Source of the DNA: Desulfobacterales bacterium
Lineage (GTDB): Bacteria; Desulfobacterota; Desulfobacteria; Desulfobacterales; JAHIVH01
Assembly (NCBI GenBank): GCA_020056645.1
Contig: JAGVHJ010000100.1
Span: forward strand, 1 to 5,415
Length of the DNA stretch: 5,415 nt
Reading direction: 5' to 3'
The notes under the pieces were generated by a model that was not told where the DNA came from, searched no databases, and saw nothing but the letters and a program-made list of their open reading frames with translations. A program made the translations under genes and the position numbers. The stretch's first letter is position 1. The number at the start of each line of letters is the position of its first letter. Shown here one piece after another: positions 1-5,415 of this stretch.

Positions 1-64
1 ATTAATTATTGCAGGAATCAATAAACGGTATATTAGCAAATTATGTATCCCTTAATACTTCCAT

Positions 65-88
65 AGGGGGGGCCTTCAAGGCGCCCCT
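65..88 (+). other. GC-rich hairpin in the polA leader
   Basis: Bases 65-69 (AGGGG) pair with 84-88 (CCCCT), and 72-75 (GCCT) pair with 79-82 (AGGC) around a three-base loop, with a small internal mismatch at 70-71/83. The downstream + strand is pyrimidine-rich (CCTTTCAAATTCTTTC) but has no uninterrupted T-run. It could be the end of a gene left of the window or a leader structure in the polA mRNA; the sequence does not decide between these. Confidence 0.35.
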
Positions 89-114
89 CAAAGCCTTTCA
101 AATTCTTTCAAAGA
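85..114 (+). repeat. Three degenerate ~10-bp tandem repeats
   Basis: Consecutive 10-base units CCCTCAAAGC (85-94), CTTTCAAATT (95-104) and CTTTCAAAGA (105-114) share a CNTCAAA core at a period of one helical turn. They lie between the hairpin at 65-88 and polA. Helical phasing could fit a protein binding site, but three degenerate units in AT-rich DNA may be chance. Confidence 0.3.
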
Positions 115-191
115 CTTCCAACAATCACTTGTAATTTTATCCGGCAAATGATCAGATGCCTGAGAATGCTATTAGAAATCACAAATCACCC

Positions 192-197
192 GTGAGG
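192..197 (+). promoter_or_regulatory. Probable ribosome binding site of polA
   Basis: GTGAGG lies 3 bases before the ATG at 201. The GAGG core is complementary to the 16S 3' end, but the spacing is shorter than the usual 5-9 bases, so initiation may be modest. No comparable purine-rich element precedes the alternative ATG at 156, which supports 201 as the start. Confidence 0.5.
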
Positions 198-200
198 ACA

Positions 201-2873
201 ATGAAAAAAACGCTCTATCTCATCGACGGCACCGCCTATATTTACCGGGGTTACCACGCCCTCCCCGGACTATCCAACTCCAAAGGGATTCCCACAAACG
301 CAATCCTCGGGTTCACCAACATCCTTCACAAGCTGATGAACGAAAAAAAACCCGAATACGCTCTCATCCTCTTTGACGCAAAAGGAAAAACTTTCCGGCA
401 CGATCTCTATGAGGCATACAAGGCCAACCGGCCCCCCATGCCAGAAGAACTGAGCGTTCAGATTCCCTACATCAAGGAAATCGTCAATGGGTTTCGACTA
501 CCGGTTCTGGAGATGGCCGGGTATGAGGCGGACGACCTGATCGGCACCATGGCCGCGCTTGGAGAAAGATCCGGCTTCTCCATTGTGATGGTCTCGGGAG
601 ACAAAGATTTGATGCAGCTCGTGAATACCAACCGTCTCATGTACGATCCCATGAAGGATCTCTGGATCGACGAGGCTCATGTTCTTAAAACCGCTGGGGT
701 CTCTCCGGATAAGATCACCGACATGATGGGGCTTTGCGGCGATTCGTCGGATAATATTCCCGGCGTTCCAGGTATTGGGAAAAAAACCGCTCCCGAACTG
801 ATTCAGGCATACGGCAGCCTTGAAAAGCTCTTTGACAACATTTCCGCGATCACCCGGAAAAAGCTCCACGAAAATCTGGTTGAAAACCGGGAAAAGGCCT
901 TTTTAAGCAGAAAGCTCGCCACCATCAAGACCGATATCCCGATTGTGTTCGAACCGGAGCAATTCCGTGTTCTTGAGCCGGACGCCCCCCGGTTATGCCA
1001 TCTCTTCACCGAACTCGAGTTCAAAAAATATCAAAAAGAGTTTTCAGCCAGGGAGCCAGTGACGGAGAAAAAGTATCAAGTGGTTCTGACCGAAGAAGCG
1101 CTTCTATCCCTGACCCATCGATTGAAAGAGAGTGGCGAGTTCGCGATAGATACGGAAACAACTTCCAGGCATCCCATGGAGGCCGTTCTTGTGGGGCTAT
1201 CGGTCGCAATGGCGCCGGATGAGGCCTTTTATATCCCCTGTGGTCATCTCTATCCCGACGCCCCGCCTCAATTGACACTTGAAACGATTTGCCGCGTTCT
1301 CCAACCCATTCTGGAAAATCCCGTTGTCAAGAAGGTCGGCCAGAACATCAAATATGACTGGATGGTCCTAAAACGGCATGGGATCTCTCTTGCGGGTGTG
1401 ATCTTCGATACCATGATCGCCTCGTACTTGCTTCATCCGGCCAGGCGAGCCCACTCGCTGGACCAGATCGCCATGGACTATCTGAATCATAAAATGATTC
1501 GCTATGACGAAGTGGCGGGGAAAGGGAAAAATGAGATCTCTTTCTCCCAAGTGGAACTGGGTCAGGCAATCGCCTACTCCTGCGAGGATGCCGATGTCAC
1601 CCTGAAACTCTACCATATTTTAAAAAAGGAGTTGGAGCGCGCCGCCCTTCTTGATCTCTTTCACCAGGCGGAATTACCCCTCATTCCGGTTCTCATGGAT
1701 ATGGAGATGACCGGGATCCATGTAGACCCGGAGAAACTGAGATCTCTTTCCGCCCAATTCGAAATTGAGATTGAGACGCTTGAGCAACGGATTTTTGAGC
1801 TATCCGGATCGGTATTCAATATCAACTCCTCCCAACAGCTGGGCGTGGTTCTCTTTGACCAGTTGAAACTGCCGGTACAGAAAAAAACCAAGAAAAAAAC
1901 CGGTTACTCCACCGATGTGGACGTGCTGACGACCCTCGCGAGCCTCCATGAGCTGCCCCGTCATGTGCTTAGGCACCGGACCCTTTCCAAACTCAAATCG
2001 ACCTATACGGACGCCCTTTTGGAACTGATCCATCCCGAAACCGGACGCATCCACACCTCCTTCAATCAAACCGTTACCGTTACCGGCCGGTTGAGCAGTT
2101 CGGACCCCAATCTTCAAAATATCCCTATCAGGAGCGAAGAGGGCCGTAAAATCCGTTGCGCGTTTGTGCCCCGGCAAGGGTGGGTGCTCTTGTCCGCCGA
2201 CTACTCCCAAATAGAACTCCGGCTGCTCGCCCACTATGCCGATGACCCGATCCTGATTGACTCTTTCAAAAAAGATGAAGATATCCACCGGCGGACCGCC
2301 GCGGAAGTGTTTCAGGTGTTTCCATCGTTTATTACCGACGAGTTGAGAAGGCAGGCGAAAGCCATCAATTTTGGAATCGTTTATGGCATGAGCGCCTTTG
2401 GGTTGTCCAAAGAACTTGGAATCAGCAGGAAGATGGCCCAGGAGTATATCAACCACTATTTCGCACGGTATAAGGGGGTCAAAGCCTTCATCGACGCCAC
2501 CATCGAAACCGCCAAAAAGACAGAAAAGACAACCACCCTTCTTGGCCGTATCCGTTTCTTACCGGACATCAACAGCCCCAATTCGAACACCCAGCAGTTC
2601 GCCGAACGGGTTGCCGTCAATACGCCAATTCAGGGGTCCGCCGCGGATCTGATCAAGCTCGCCATGATCAGCCTCCGGGCCGCCCTGATCGAAAGGGAGT
2701 TTGAAGCGAAAATGCTTCTGTCCGTTCATGACGAGATTATTTTTGAAACCCCGGAGCACGAGATCGAGGCCCTCAAAATCCTTGTAAAAGAGACCATGGA
2801 AGGGGTGTGGCGCTTGAAAGCGCCGCTAAAGGTCAATATCGGAATCGGTAAAAACTGGGCGGAAGCCCATTGA
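201..2873 (+). CDS. polA: DNA polymerase I (5' nuclease, 3'-5' proofreading exonuclease, polymerase)
   Basis: Family A DNA polymerase that fills gaps, removes RNA primers during Okazaki fragment maturation and acts in excision repair; cytosolic. Seen in the 890-aa product: a 5' nuclease domain (about 1-275) with acidic residues D9, D59, E109, D111, D112, D134, D136, D181 and D184 and the helix-hairpin-helix stretch DNIPGVPGIGKKTA; a 3'-5' exonuclease domain (about 305-475) with D317/E319 (DTE), D386 and Y459/D463, so proofreading should be active; a polymerase domain with motif A D667 (SADYSQIELR), motif B K720/F724/Y728, and motif C D844/E845 (VHDE). These residues match E. coli Pol I with a constant offset of 4 in the 5' nuclease and 38 afterwards, so the linker after the 5' nuclease is about 34 residues shorter. 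The C-terminus (NWAEAH) is complete. The start at 201 gives the usual MKKTLYLIDG beginning; an in-frame ATG at 156 would add 15 residues without family support. It is convergent with the small gene at 2882-3067, with 8 bases between the stops. Confidence 0.98.
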   Translation: MKKTLYLIDGTAYIYRGYHALPGLSNSKGIPTNAILGFTNILHKLMNEKKPEYALILFDAKGKTFRHDLYEAYKANRPPMPEELSVQIPYIKEIVNGFRLPVLEMAGYEADDLIGTMAALGERSGFSIVMVSGDKDLMQLVNTNRLMYDPMKDLWIDEAHVLKTAGVSPDKITDMMGLCGDSSDNIPGVPGIGKKTAPELIQAYGSLEKLFDNISAITRKKLHENLVENREKAFLSRKLATIKTDIPIVFEPEQFRVLEPDAPRLCHLFTELEFKKYQKEFSAREPVTEKKYQVVLTEEALLSLTHRLKESGEFAIDTETTSRHPMEAVLVGLSVAMAPDEAFYIPCGHLYPDAPPQLTLETICRVLQPILENPVVKKVGQNIKYDWMVLKRHGISLAGVIFDTMIASYLLHPARRAHSLDQIAMDYLNHKMIRYDEVAGKGKNEISFSQVELGQAIAYSCEDADVTLKLYHILKKELERAALLDLFHQAELPLIPVLMDMEMTGIHVDPEKLRSLSAQFEIEIETLEQRIFELSGSVFNINSSQQLGVVLFDQLKLPVQKKTKKKTGYSTDVDVLTTLASLHELPRHVLRHRTLSKLKSTYTDALLELIHPETGRIHTSFNQTVTVTGRLSSSDPNLQNIPIRSEEGRKIRCAFVPRQGWVLLSADYSQIELRLLAHYADDPILIDSFKKDEDIHRRTAAEVFQVFPSFITDELRRQAKAINFGIVYGMSAFGLSKELGISRKMAQEYINHYFARYKGVKAFIDATIETAKKTEKTTTLLGRIRFLPDINSPNSNTQQFAERVAVNTPIQGSAADLIKLAMISLRAALIEREFEAKMLLSVHDEIIFETPEHEIEALKILVKETMEGVWRLKAPLKVNIGIGKNWAEAH
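2850..2869 (-). terminator. Intrinsic terminator of the 61-aa gene, inside the 3' end of polA
   Basis: Read on the minus strand, TGGGC-TTCC-GCCCA forms a 5-bp, mostly GC stem with a four-base loop, followed after one G by TTTTT (forward A-run 2850-2854). It begins 13 bases past the stop of the minus-strand gene, where a Rho-independent terminator would be expected. The stem is short, so efficiency may be moderate. On the plus strand the hairpin is not followed by a T-run, so the signal is one-directional and does not serve polA. Confidence 0.5.
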
Positions 2874-2881
2874 TTCGGACA

Positions 2882-3067
2882 TCACGCCTTTTTTGCGGGG
2901 AGTTTCTCTTCTGACGGAGGAAGTTTCTCCTTTACCGCGCCATGGACGGCGTCGTAAATCTCCCGGAAAGATTCAGGGAAACTGTTGGGTGAAACCCGTC
3001 CCACTTCAATGAATTTAACGACGATCTCCTTGGCGGCCCGGAGTATTTGCTCATCAACAGAGGTCAT
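2882..3067 (-). CDS. Small conserved-looking protein of unknown function, MucR N-terminus-like
   Basis: Encodes 61 residues. The first part (about 4-46) looks like amphipathic helices (VDEQILRAAKEIVVKFIEVG, then a PESFREIYDAVHGAV segment); the tail (47-61) is rich in Lys, Pro and Glu and probably disordered. There is no signal peptide, membrane segment or cysteine. The start at 3067 is fixed by an AGGAG 7 bases upstream; the frame stays open to 3232, but that stretch is low-complexity Ser/Ile/Phe translation of the intergenic DNA and is not credible coding. Inference: the pattern IV..[YF][IV]...[V]S...[LF]P......[IV][HY].A[VL] resembles the N-terminal oligomerisation region of MucR/Ros-family regulators, but no C2H2-like zinc finger is present, so it could be an oligomerisation-only partner. 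I do not recognise a named family with certainty. It is convergent with polA, divergent from the HPt gene, and followed by its own probable terminator. Confidence 0.85.
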   Translation of the reverse strand: MTSVDEQILRAAKEIVVKFIEVGRVSPNSFPESFREIYDAVHGAVKEKLPPSEEKLPAKKA

Positions 3068-3074
3068 GAATGCT

Positions 3075-3079
3075 CTCCT
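3075..3079 (-). promoter_or_regulatory. Shine-Dalgarno that fixes the start of the 61-aa gene
   Basis: The minus strand reads AGGAG followed by a 7-base spacer (AGCATTC) and ATG at 3067. This near-ideal site rules in the 61-aa form over the longer open frame that reaches 3232. Confidence 0.8.
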
Positions 3080-3119
3080 AAAAAAATGAATCTTGAAATA
3101 TTTTATGAATGAAATTAGA

Positions 3120-3148
3120 GTGTTAATATATGAAAATTCAGATGTCAA
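3120..3148 (-). promoter_or_regulatory. Candidate sigma70-type promoter for the 61-aa gene
   Basis: The minus strand carries a perfect -35 TTGACA (forward 3143-3148). At 17 bases spacing the -10 position is TAACAC (forward 3120-3125), a poor match; at 16 it is TTAACA. Transcription would begin about 50 bases upstream of the ATG at 3067. The -35 is strong evidence, the -10 is weak. Confidence 0.35.
3121..3129 (+). promoter_or_regulatory. Candidate extended -10 promoter for the HPt gene
   Basis: TGTTAATAT fits the extended -10 layout TGn plus a hexamer (TAATAT, 4 of 6 to consensus). The -35 region at about 3101-3106 (TTTTAT) is poor, as is common with extended -10 promoters. It would start transcription near 3136, about 50 bases before the ATG at 3189, and it overlaps the candidate minus-strand promoter. 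Confidence 0.3.
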
Positions 3149-3172
3149 GAAAAGGGTTCGAGGAACGGAAAA

Positions 3173-3178
3173 GAGGAG
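3173..3178 (+). promoter_or_regulatory. Shine-Dalgarno supporting the HPt start at 3189
   Basis: GAGGAG lies 10 bases before the ATG at 3189. The spacing is slightly long, but the match is strong and no equal site precedes the upstream in-frame starts at 3093 (TTG) or 3105 (ATG). Confidence 0.6.
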
Positions 3179-3188
3179 TAAAAGAGAG

Positions 3189-3536
3189 ATGGAAAACCGG
3201 CTGATAGATTTGGATGAGCTGATGGAGATCATGGACCATGATCAGGTTCTTGTGAAAGAGTGTTTTAATGATTTTATCAATGATTCCGGGATCATGTTAA
3301 AAAAAATCAAAGACGCCATCGGCCAGGAAAACCGTGAACTTCTTGAAAAAACCGCCCACGCCCTCAAGGGGAGCTTGAGATATCTGGCGGCCAACCCTGC
3401 GTCGGACATGGCGTTCACCCTTGAAAAAATTGGGATGAACGGCCATATGGGTGAAGCCTGCGATGCCTACGAGGCGCTTGCCGAGGAGTGCCGGAAACTG
3501 ATCGAATGGATGCAACAATACCAATTCAGTGACTAA
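3189..3536 (+). CDS. Stand-alone histidine phosphotransfer (HPt) domain protein
   Basis: A 115-residue cytosolic protein made almost wholly of one HPt four-helix domain. The phosphoacceptor motif is AHALKGS with His57 as the phosphorylated residue and the usual Lys60-Gly61 after it. The preceding helices (LIDLDELMEIMDHDQVLVKE and FNDFINDSGIMLKKIKDAI) and the following helix (ASDMAFTLEKIG) match the HPt pattern. Family role: HPt proteins accept phosphate from the receiver of a hybrid kinase and pass it to a response regulator, or the reverse. The start at 3189 is preferred because of the GAGGAG before it; the longer open frame from 3093 adds 32 basic, non-HPt residues across the promoter region. 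The gene converges on the hybrid kinase at 3555 with 18 bases between stops; that kinase ends in a receiver, so the two are plausible phosphorelay partners (inference). No clear hairpin terminator lies between the two genes. Confidence 0.93.
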   Translation: MENRLIDLDELMEIMDHDQVLVKECFNDFINDSGIMLKKIKDAIGQENRELLEKTAHALKGSLRYLAANPASDMAFTLEKIGMNGHMGEACDAYEALAEECRKLIEWMQQYQFSD

Positions 3537-3554
3537 AAGAGCCTCCCCCCTGTT

Positions 3555-5415
3555 TTAAGATTGGATGTCGAGGACATCTCTTACGGTGGAGACAAGATAG
3601 TTCATTTCAAAGGGTTTATGGATAAATCCTTTGATTCCGGTTTCGAGAAGGGAGCCCGTCCCTATTTTTCCGGAAAATCCGCTTGCGATAAGAACCTTAA
3701 GGTCCGGCTTGTATTTTAAAAGTTCCTGGAGGCATCTTTCTCCCCCCATGCCGGGCATGATAATATCAAGAATAACCAGATCAATCGCCTCACTCTGCTC
3801 GAAAAAGGTTTTCAAGGCGCTTTCGCCATCGGACGCTTTGAGCACGGTGTAACCCAATTTCGATAAAACAAGCTCGCAAAGGTTGCGGATAACGATTTCA
3901 TCATCAACGAGGAGGATCGTCTCGTTGCCCCCCCGGGGGGGGAACTCCTCATTGGTAGCCTCATCCCATTCATCATGATGGTCAATAGCCGGGAAATAGA
4001 TCTCAAATGTGCTTCCTTTCCCTTGTTCAGAAGAACAGAGAATGAGGCCGTTGTGGCTTTTTACGATCCCATACACCATGGAGAGGCCAAGGCCTGTACC
4101 CTCGCCGCAGATTTTAGTCGTAAAAAAGGGATCAAAGATGCGCTCTCGGATATCCTCTGTCATGCCAGACCCGGAATCGGAGACCGTCAAGAGGACATAC
4201 TCGCCCGGCGCCACCTCCGGGTATGCTTCGCAGAATTGTCTGTCAATGGTGACGTTCTTCGTCTGGATATTGAGCCGGCCCCCTTCAGGCATGGCGTCCT
4301 TGGCGTTCACCGCAAGGTTGATGAGGACCTGTTCGATCTGCATGGGATCGGCGTTGATGATTCTCAGATTACGCTCCACCTTTAAATTGATGGACACCAT
4401 TTTGGGAATGGTCCGCCGGAGAAGCTTCACCACCTGTTCAAGTTCGCGGTTCAAACGGACCGGACGCATTTTGCTTTCGACTTTCCGGCTGAATGTCAAG
4501 AGCTGCTGCGTCAATTCACCGGCTCGTCTCGCGGTCTGAATAATCTCCTTCAATTTCCGATAGTCGGGGTCACTCTCCTTTTTCCGGTGAATCAAGAGTT
4601 CCGAATAGCCCTGAATGGCCTGAAGAAGATTGTTGAAGTCATGTGCAATCCCTCCGGCAAGTGTCCCAACAGCCTCCATCTTCTGGGCATGGCGCAACTG
4701 GGATTCAAGGCTCAATCGGATGCTGATATCCCTTGAAATACCCATGATACCAATTGGTTGCTGGCCTTCATCCCGAATAAACGATATCTTCGCCTCTGTC
4801 CATATGTTCTTTCCATCTTTACAGACCATCTTCAGTTCAAGAACCCTGGATGTGTCAAATCCTTTTTCTCCTTTGCTGTTGTGGATCAAATCGTCCGCAA
4901 GGGACTTGACCGCCACCTCGAATGACGAATAGACCAAAACATCCTTGGCGCCCCGGCCGATCAGTTCTTCCGGCAGATAGCCCAAGAGTTTCTCGGATGA
5001 CGGACTGATGTATGTAAAGAGCATATCGAGATTCATGGTCCATATCACATCGCTCACATTTTCCGCGATCAGTCGATATTTCTCCTGATTTTCGCGCAAA
5101 GCCTCCAAAGCGTGGGACAGGCAAAGTCCTTTGTAGGCCTGTGAAATAAGCACTTGGCCAAGATCGATATCCCTTGGCATGAATGGCGGCGTGATTTTGT
5201 TATGAAGAGATATGAGCGCAACAACATCACCGGTTTCATCCTGAAGTGGGAAAACGACACTTGAGCCATCTTTGTAGCCCTCCCATCCACTTTGAACAAT
5301 TGCCGTCCCCTCATTGATATCGTGAATAAAAACAGGCTTTCCTTGTTTCATGGCTATGCCGAAAACGCTGTTATCCTTTAGAGGAAGGGGTATGGAGTCG
5401 GGTACATGGTGGATG
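3555..5415 (-). CDS. Hybrid sensor histidine kinase, GAF-PAS-HisKA-HATPase-REC (N-terminus outside window)
   Basis: The frame runs from the TAA at 3555-3557 to the right edge with no stop; the in-frame Met at 5351 is preceded by sense codons giving PLPLKDNSVFGIA, which continues a GAF-like domain, so it is not the start. Numbered from that Met (598 residues): end of a GAF domain (up to about 78); a PAS domain with PAC-type end (about 89-212; SDVIWTMN, then GIMGISRDIS); HisKA with H-box GGIAHDFNNLLQ, His237; HATPase_c with N-box Asn349 (NAKDAMP), G1 DSGSGM (392-397), F-box IFDPFFTTK and G2 GEGTGLGLSMVYG; a Pro/Gly linker (about 456-476); a receiver with D483/D484, phosphoacceptor D529 (LDIIMPGMGG), S557 and K579. 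All catalytic residues are present, so autophosphorylation and transfer to the attached receiver should both work. No membrane segment is visible in the part seen. The ligand is unknown. The neighbouring convergent HPt gene is a likely partner. A C7G8 tract lies in the linker. Confidence 0.97.
   Translation of the reverse strand, partial: IHHVPDSIPLPLKDNSVFGIAMKQGKPVFIHDINEGTAIVQSGWEGYKDGSSVVFPLQDETGDVVALISLHNKITPPFMPRDIDLGQVLISQAYKGLCLSHALEALRENQEKYRLIAENVSDVIWTMNLDMLFTYISPSSEKLLGYLPEELIGRGAKDVLVYSSFEVAVKSLADDLIHNSKGEKGFDTSRVLELKMVCKDGKNIWTEAKISFIRDEGQQPIGIMGISRDISIRLSLESQLRHAQKMEAVGTLAGGIAHDFNNLLQAIQGYSELLIHRKKESDPDYRKLKEIIQTARRAGELTQQLLTFSRKVESKMRPVRLNRELEQVVKLLRRTIPKMVSINLKVERNLRIINADPMQIEQVLINLAVNAKDAMPEGGRLNIQTKNVTIDRQFCEAYPEVAPGEYVLLTVSDSGSGMTEDIRERIFDPFFTTKICGEGTGLGLSMVYGIVKSHNGLILCSSEQGKGSTFEIYFPAIDHHDEWDEATNEEFPPRGGNETILLVDDEIVIRNLCELVLSKLGYTVLKASDGESALKTFFEQSEAIDLVILDIIMPGMGGERCLQELLKYKPDLKVLIASGFSGKIGTGSLLETGIKGFIHKPFEMNYLVSTVRDVLDIQS
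3928..3942. repeat. C7G8 homopolymer palindrome in the kinase-receiver linker
   Basis: Seven C followed by eight G form a self-complementary 14-bp core with one extra base. On the coding (minus) strand it encodes the Pro-Pro-Arg-Gly-Gly linker (residues 471-475 from the Met at 5351) between the ATPase and receiver domains. Such runs are prone to slippage and to sequencing error; the reading frame as given is intact. Confidence 0.9.

Noticed and set aside
9..36. polA promoter TTGCAG / TATTAG with 16-base spacing
   Set aside because: Only 4 of 6 matches in each box in AT-rich DNA; not distinguishable from chance.
148..195. 15-codon leader ORF ending just before polA
   Set aside because: It has no ribosome binding site and no run of regulatory codons; an ORF this short is expected by chance.
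156..200. Earlier in-frame ATG for polA, adding 15 residues
   Set aside because: No Shine-Dalgarno precedes it, the added residues match nothing typical of Pol I, and the ATG at 201 gives the usual start of the family.
1800..2456. 218-codon open frame on the minus strand within polA
   Set aside because: It lies opposite the conserved polymerase domain, shows no recognisable domain, and is a typical antisense shadow.
2857..2894. Plus-strand terminator for polA: GGGCG (2857-2861) with CGCCT (2885-2889) followed by T-run
   Set aside because: Five pairs including one G-T, closing a 23-base loop, and in competition with the tighter hairpin at 2856-2869; too weak to call.
3093..3188. Longer HPt protein from the TTG at 3093 or ATG at 3105
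   Set aside because: The extra residues are basic and not HPt-like, no Shine-Dalgarno precedes these starts, and they would overlap the divergent promoter region.
3068..3232. N-terminal extension of the 61-aa protein, with a hydrophobic segment resembling a signal peptide
   Set aside because: It is translation of AT-rich intergenic DNA and the antisense of the HPt gene start; the strong AGGAG site points to the ATG at 3067.
3537..3554. Bidirectional terminator between the HPt and kinase genes
   Set aside because: The 18-base gap holds a C-run but no hairpin with a T-tract on either strand.

Overview
The window looks like bacterial chromosome of mid G+C content. The style of its proteins, especially the kinase with an HDFNNLL-type H-box fused to a C-terminal receiver, and the compact convergent and divergent layout suggest a Desulfobacterota/deltaproteobacterial genome. 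This is an inference from protein style only; there is no rRNA or other phylogenetic marker here. No mobile element, CRISPR array, tRNA or rRNA was found.

Layout: (1) 1-200, an AT-rich leader with a GC-rich hairpin and a short run of ~10-bp degenerate repeats, in front of polA. (2) 201-2873 (+), a complete DNA polymerase I of 890 aa with all three catalytic modules intact. (3) 2882-3067 (-), a 61-aa small protein convergent with polA; its probable intrinsic terminator lies inside the last codons of polA. (4) 3068-3188, a divergent intergenic region with promoter-like elements on both strands. (5) 3189-3536 (+), a stand-alone 115-aa histidine phosphotransfer (HPt) protein. (6) 3555-5415 (-), a hybrid sensor kinase (GAF-PAS-HisKA-HATPase-REC), convergent with the HPt gene. 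Its reading frame stays open to the right edge, so its N-terminus and start codon lie outside the window.

Functionally, polA is housekeeping replication and repair. The other half of the window is a signalling module. The kinase can autophosphorylate at His237 (numbered from the Met at 5351) and pass the phosphate to Asp529 of its own receiver. The neighbouring HPt protein (His57) is the natural next carrier in a multistep phosphorelay whose final response regulator is not in view. The 61-aa protein, divergent from the HPt gene, resembles in pattern the N-terminal region of MucR/Ros regulators but lacks the zinc finger; its role is unknown. No clearly novel multi-gene system is present. The points most worth following are the split phosphorelay, the small MucR-like protein, and a C7G8 palindromic tract at the kinase/receiver junction.
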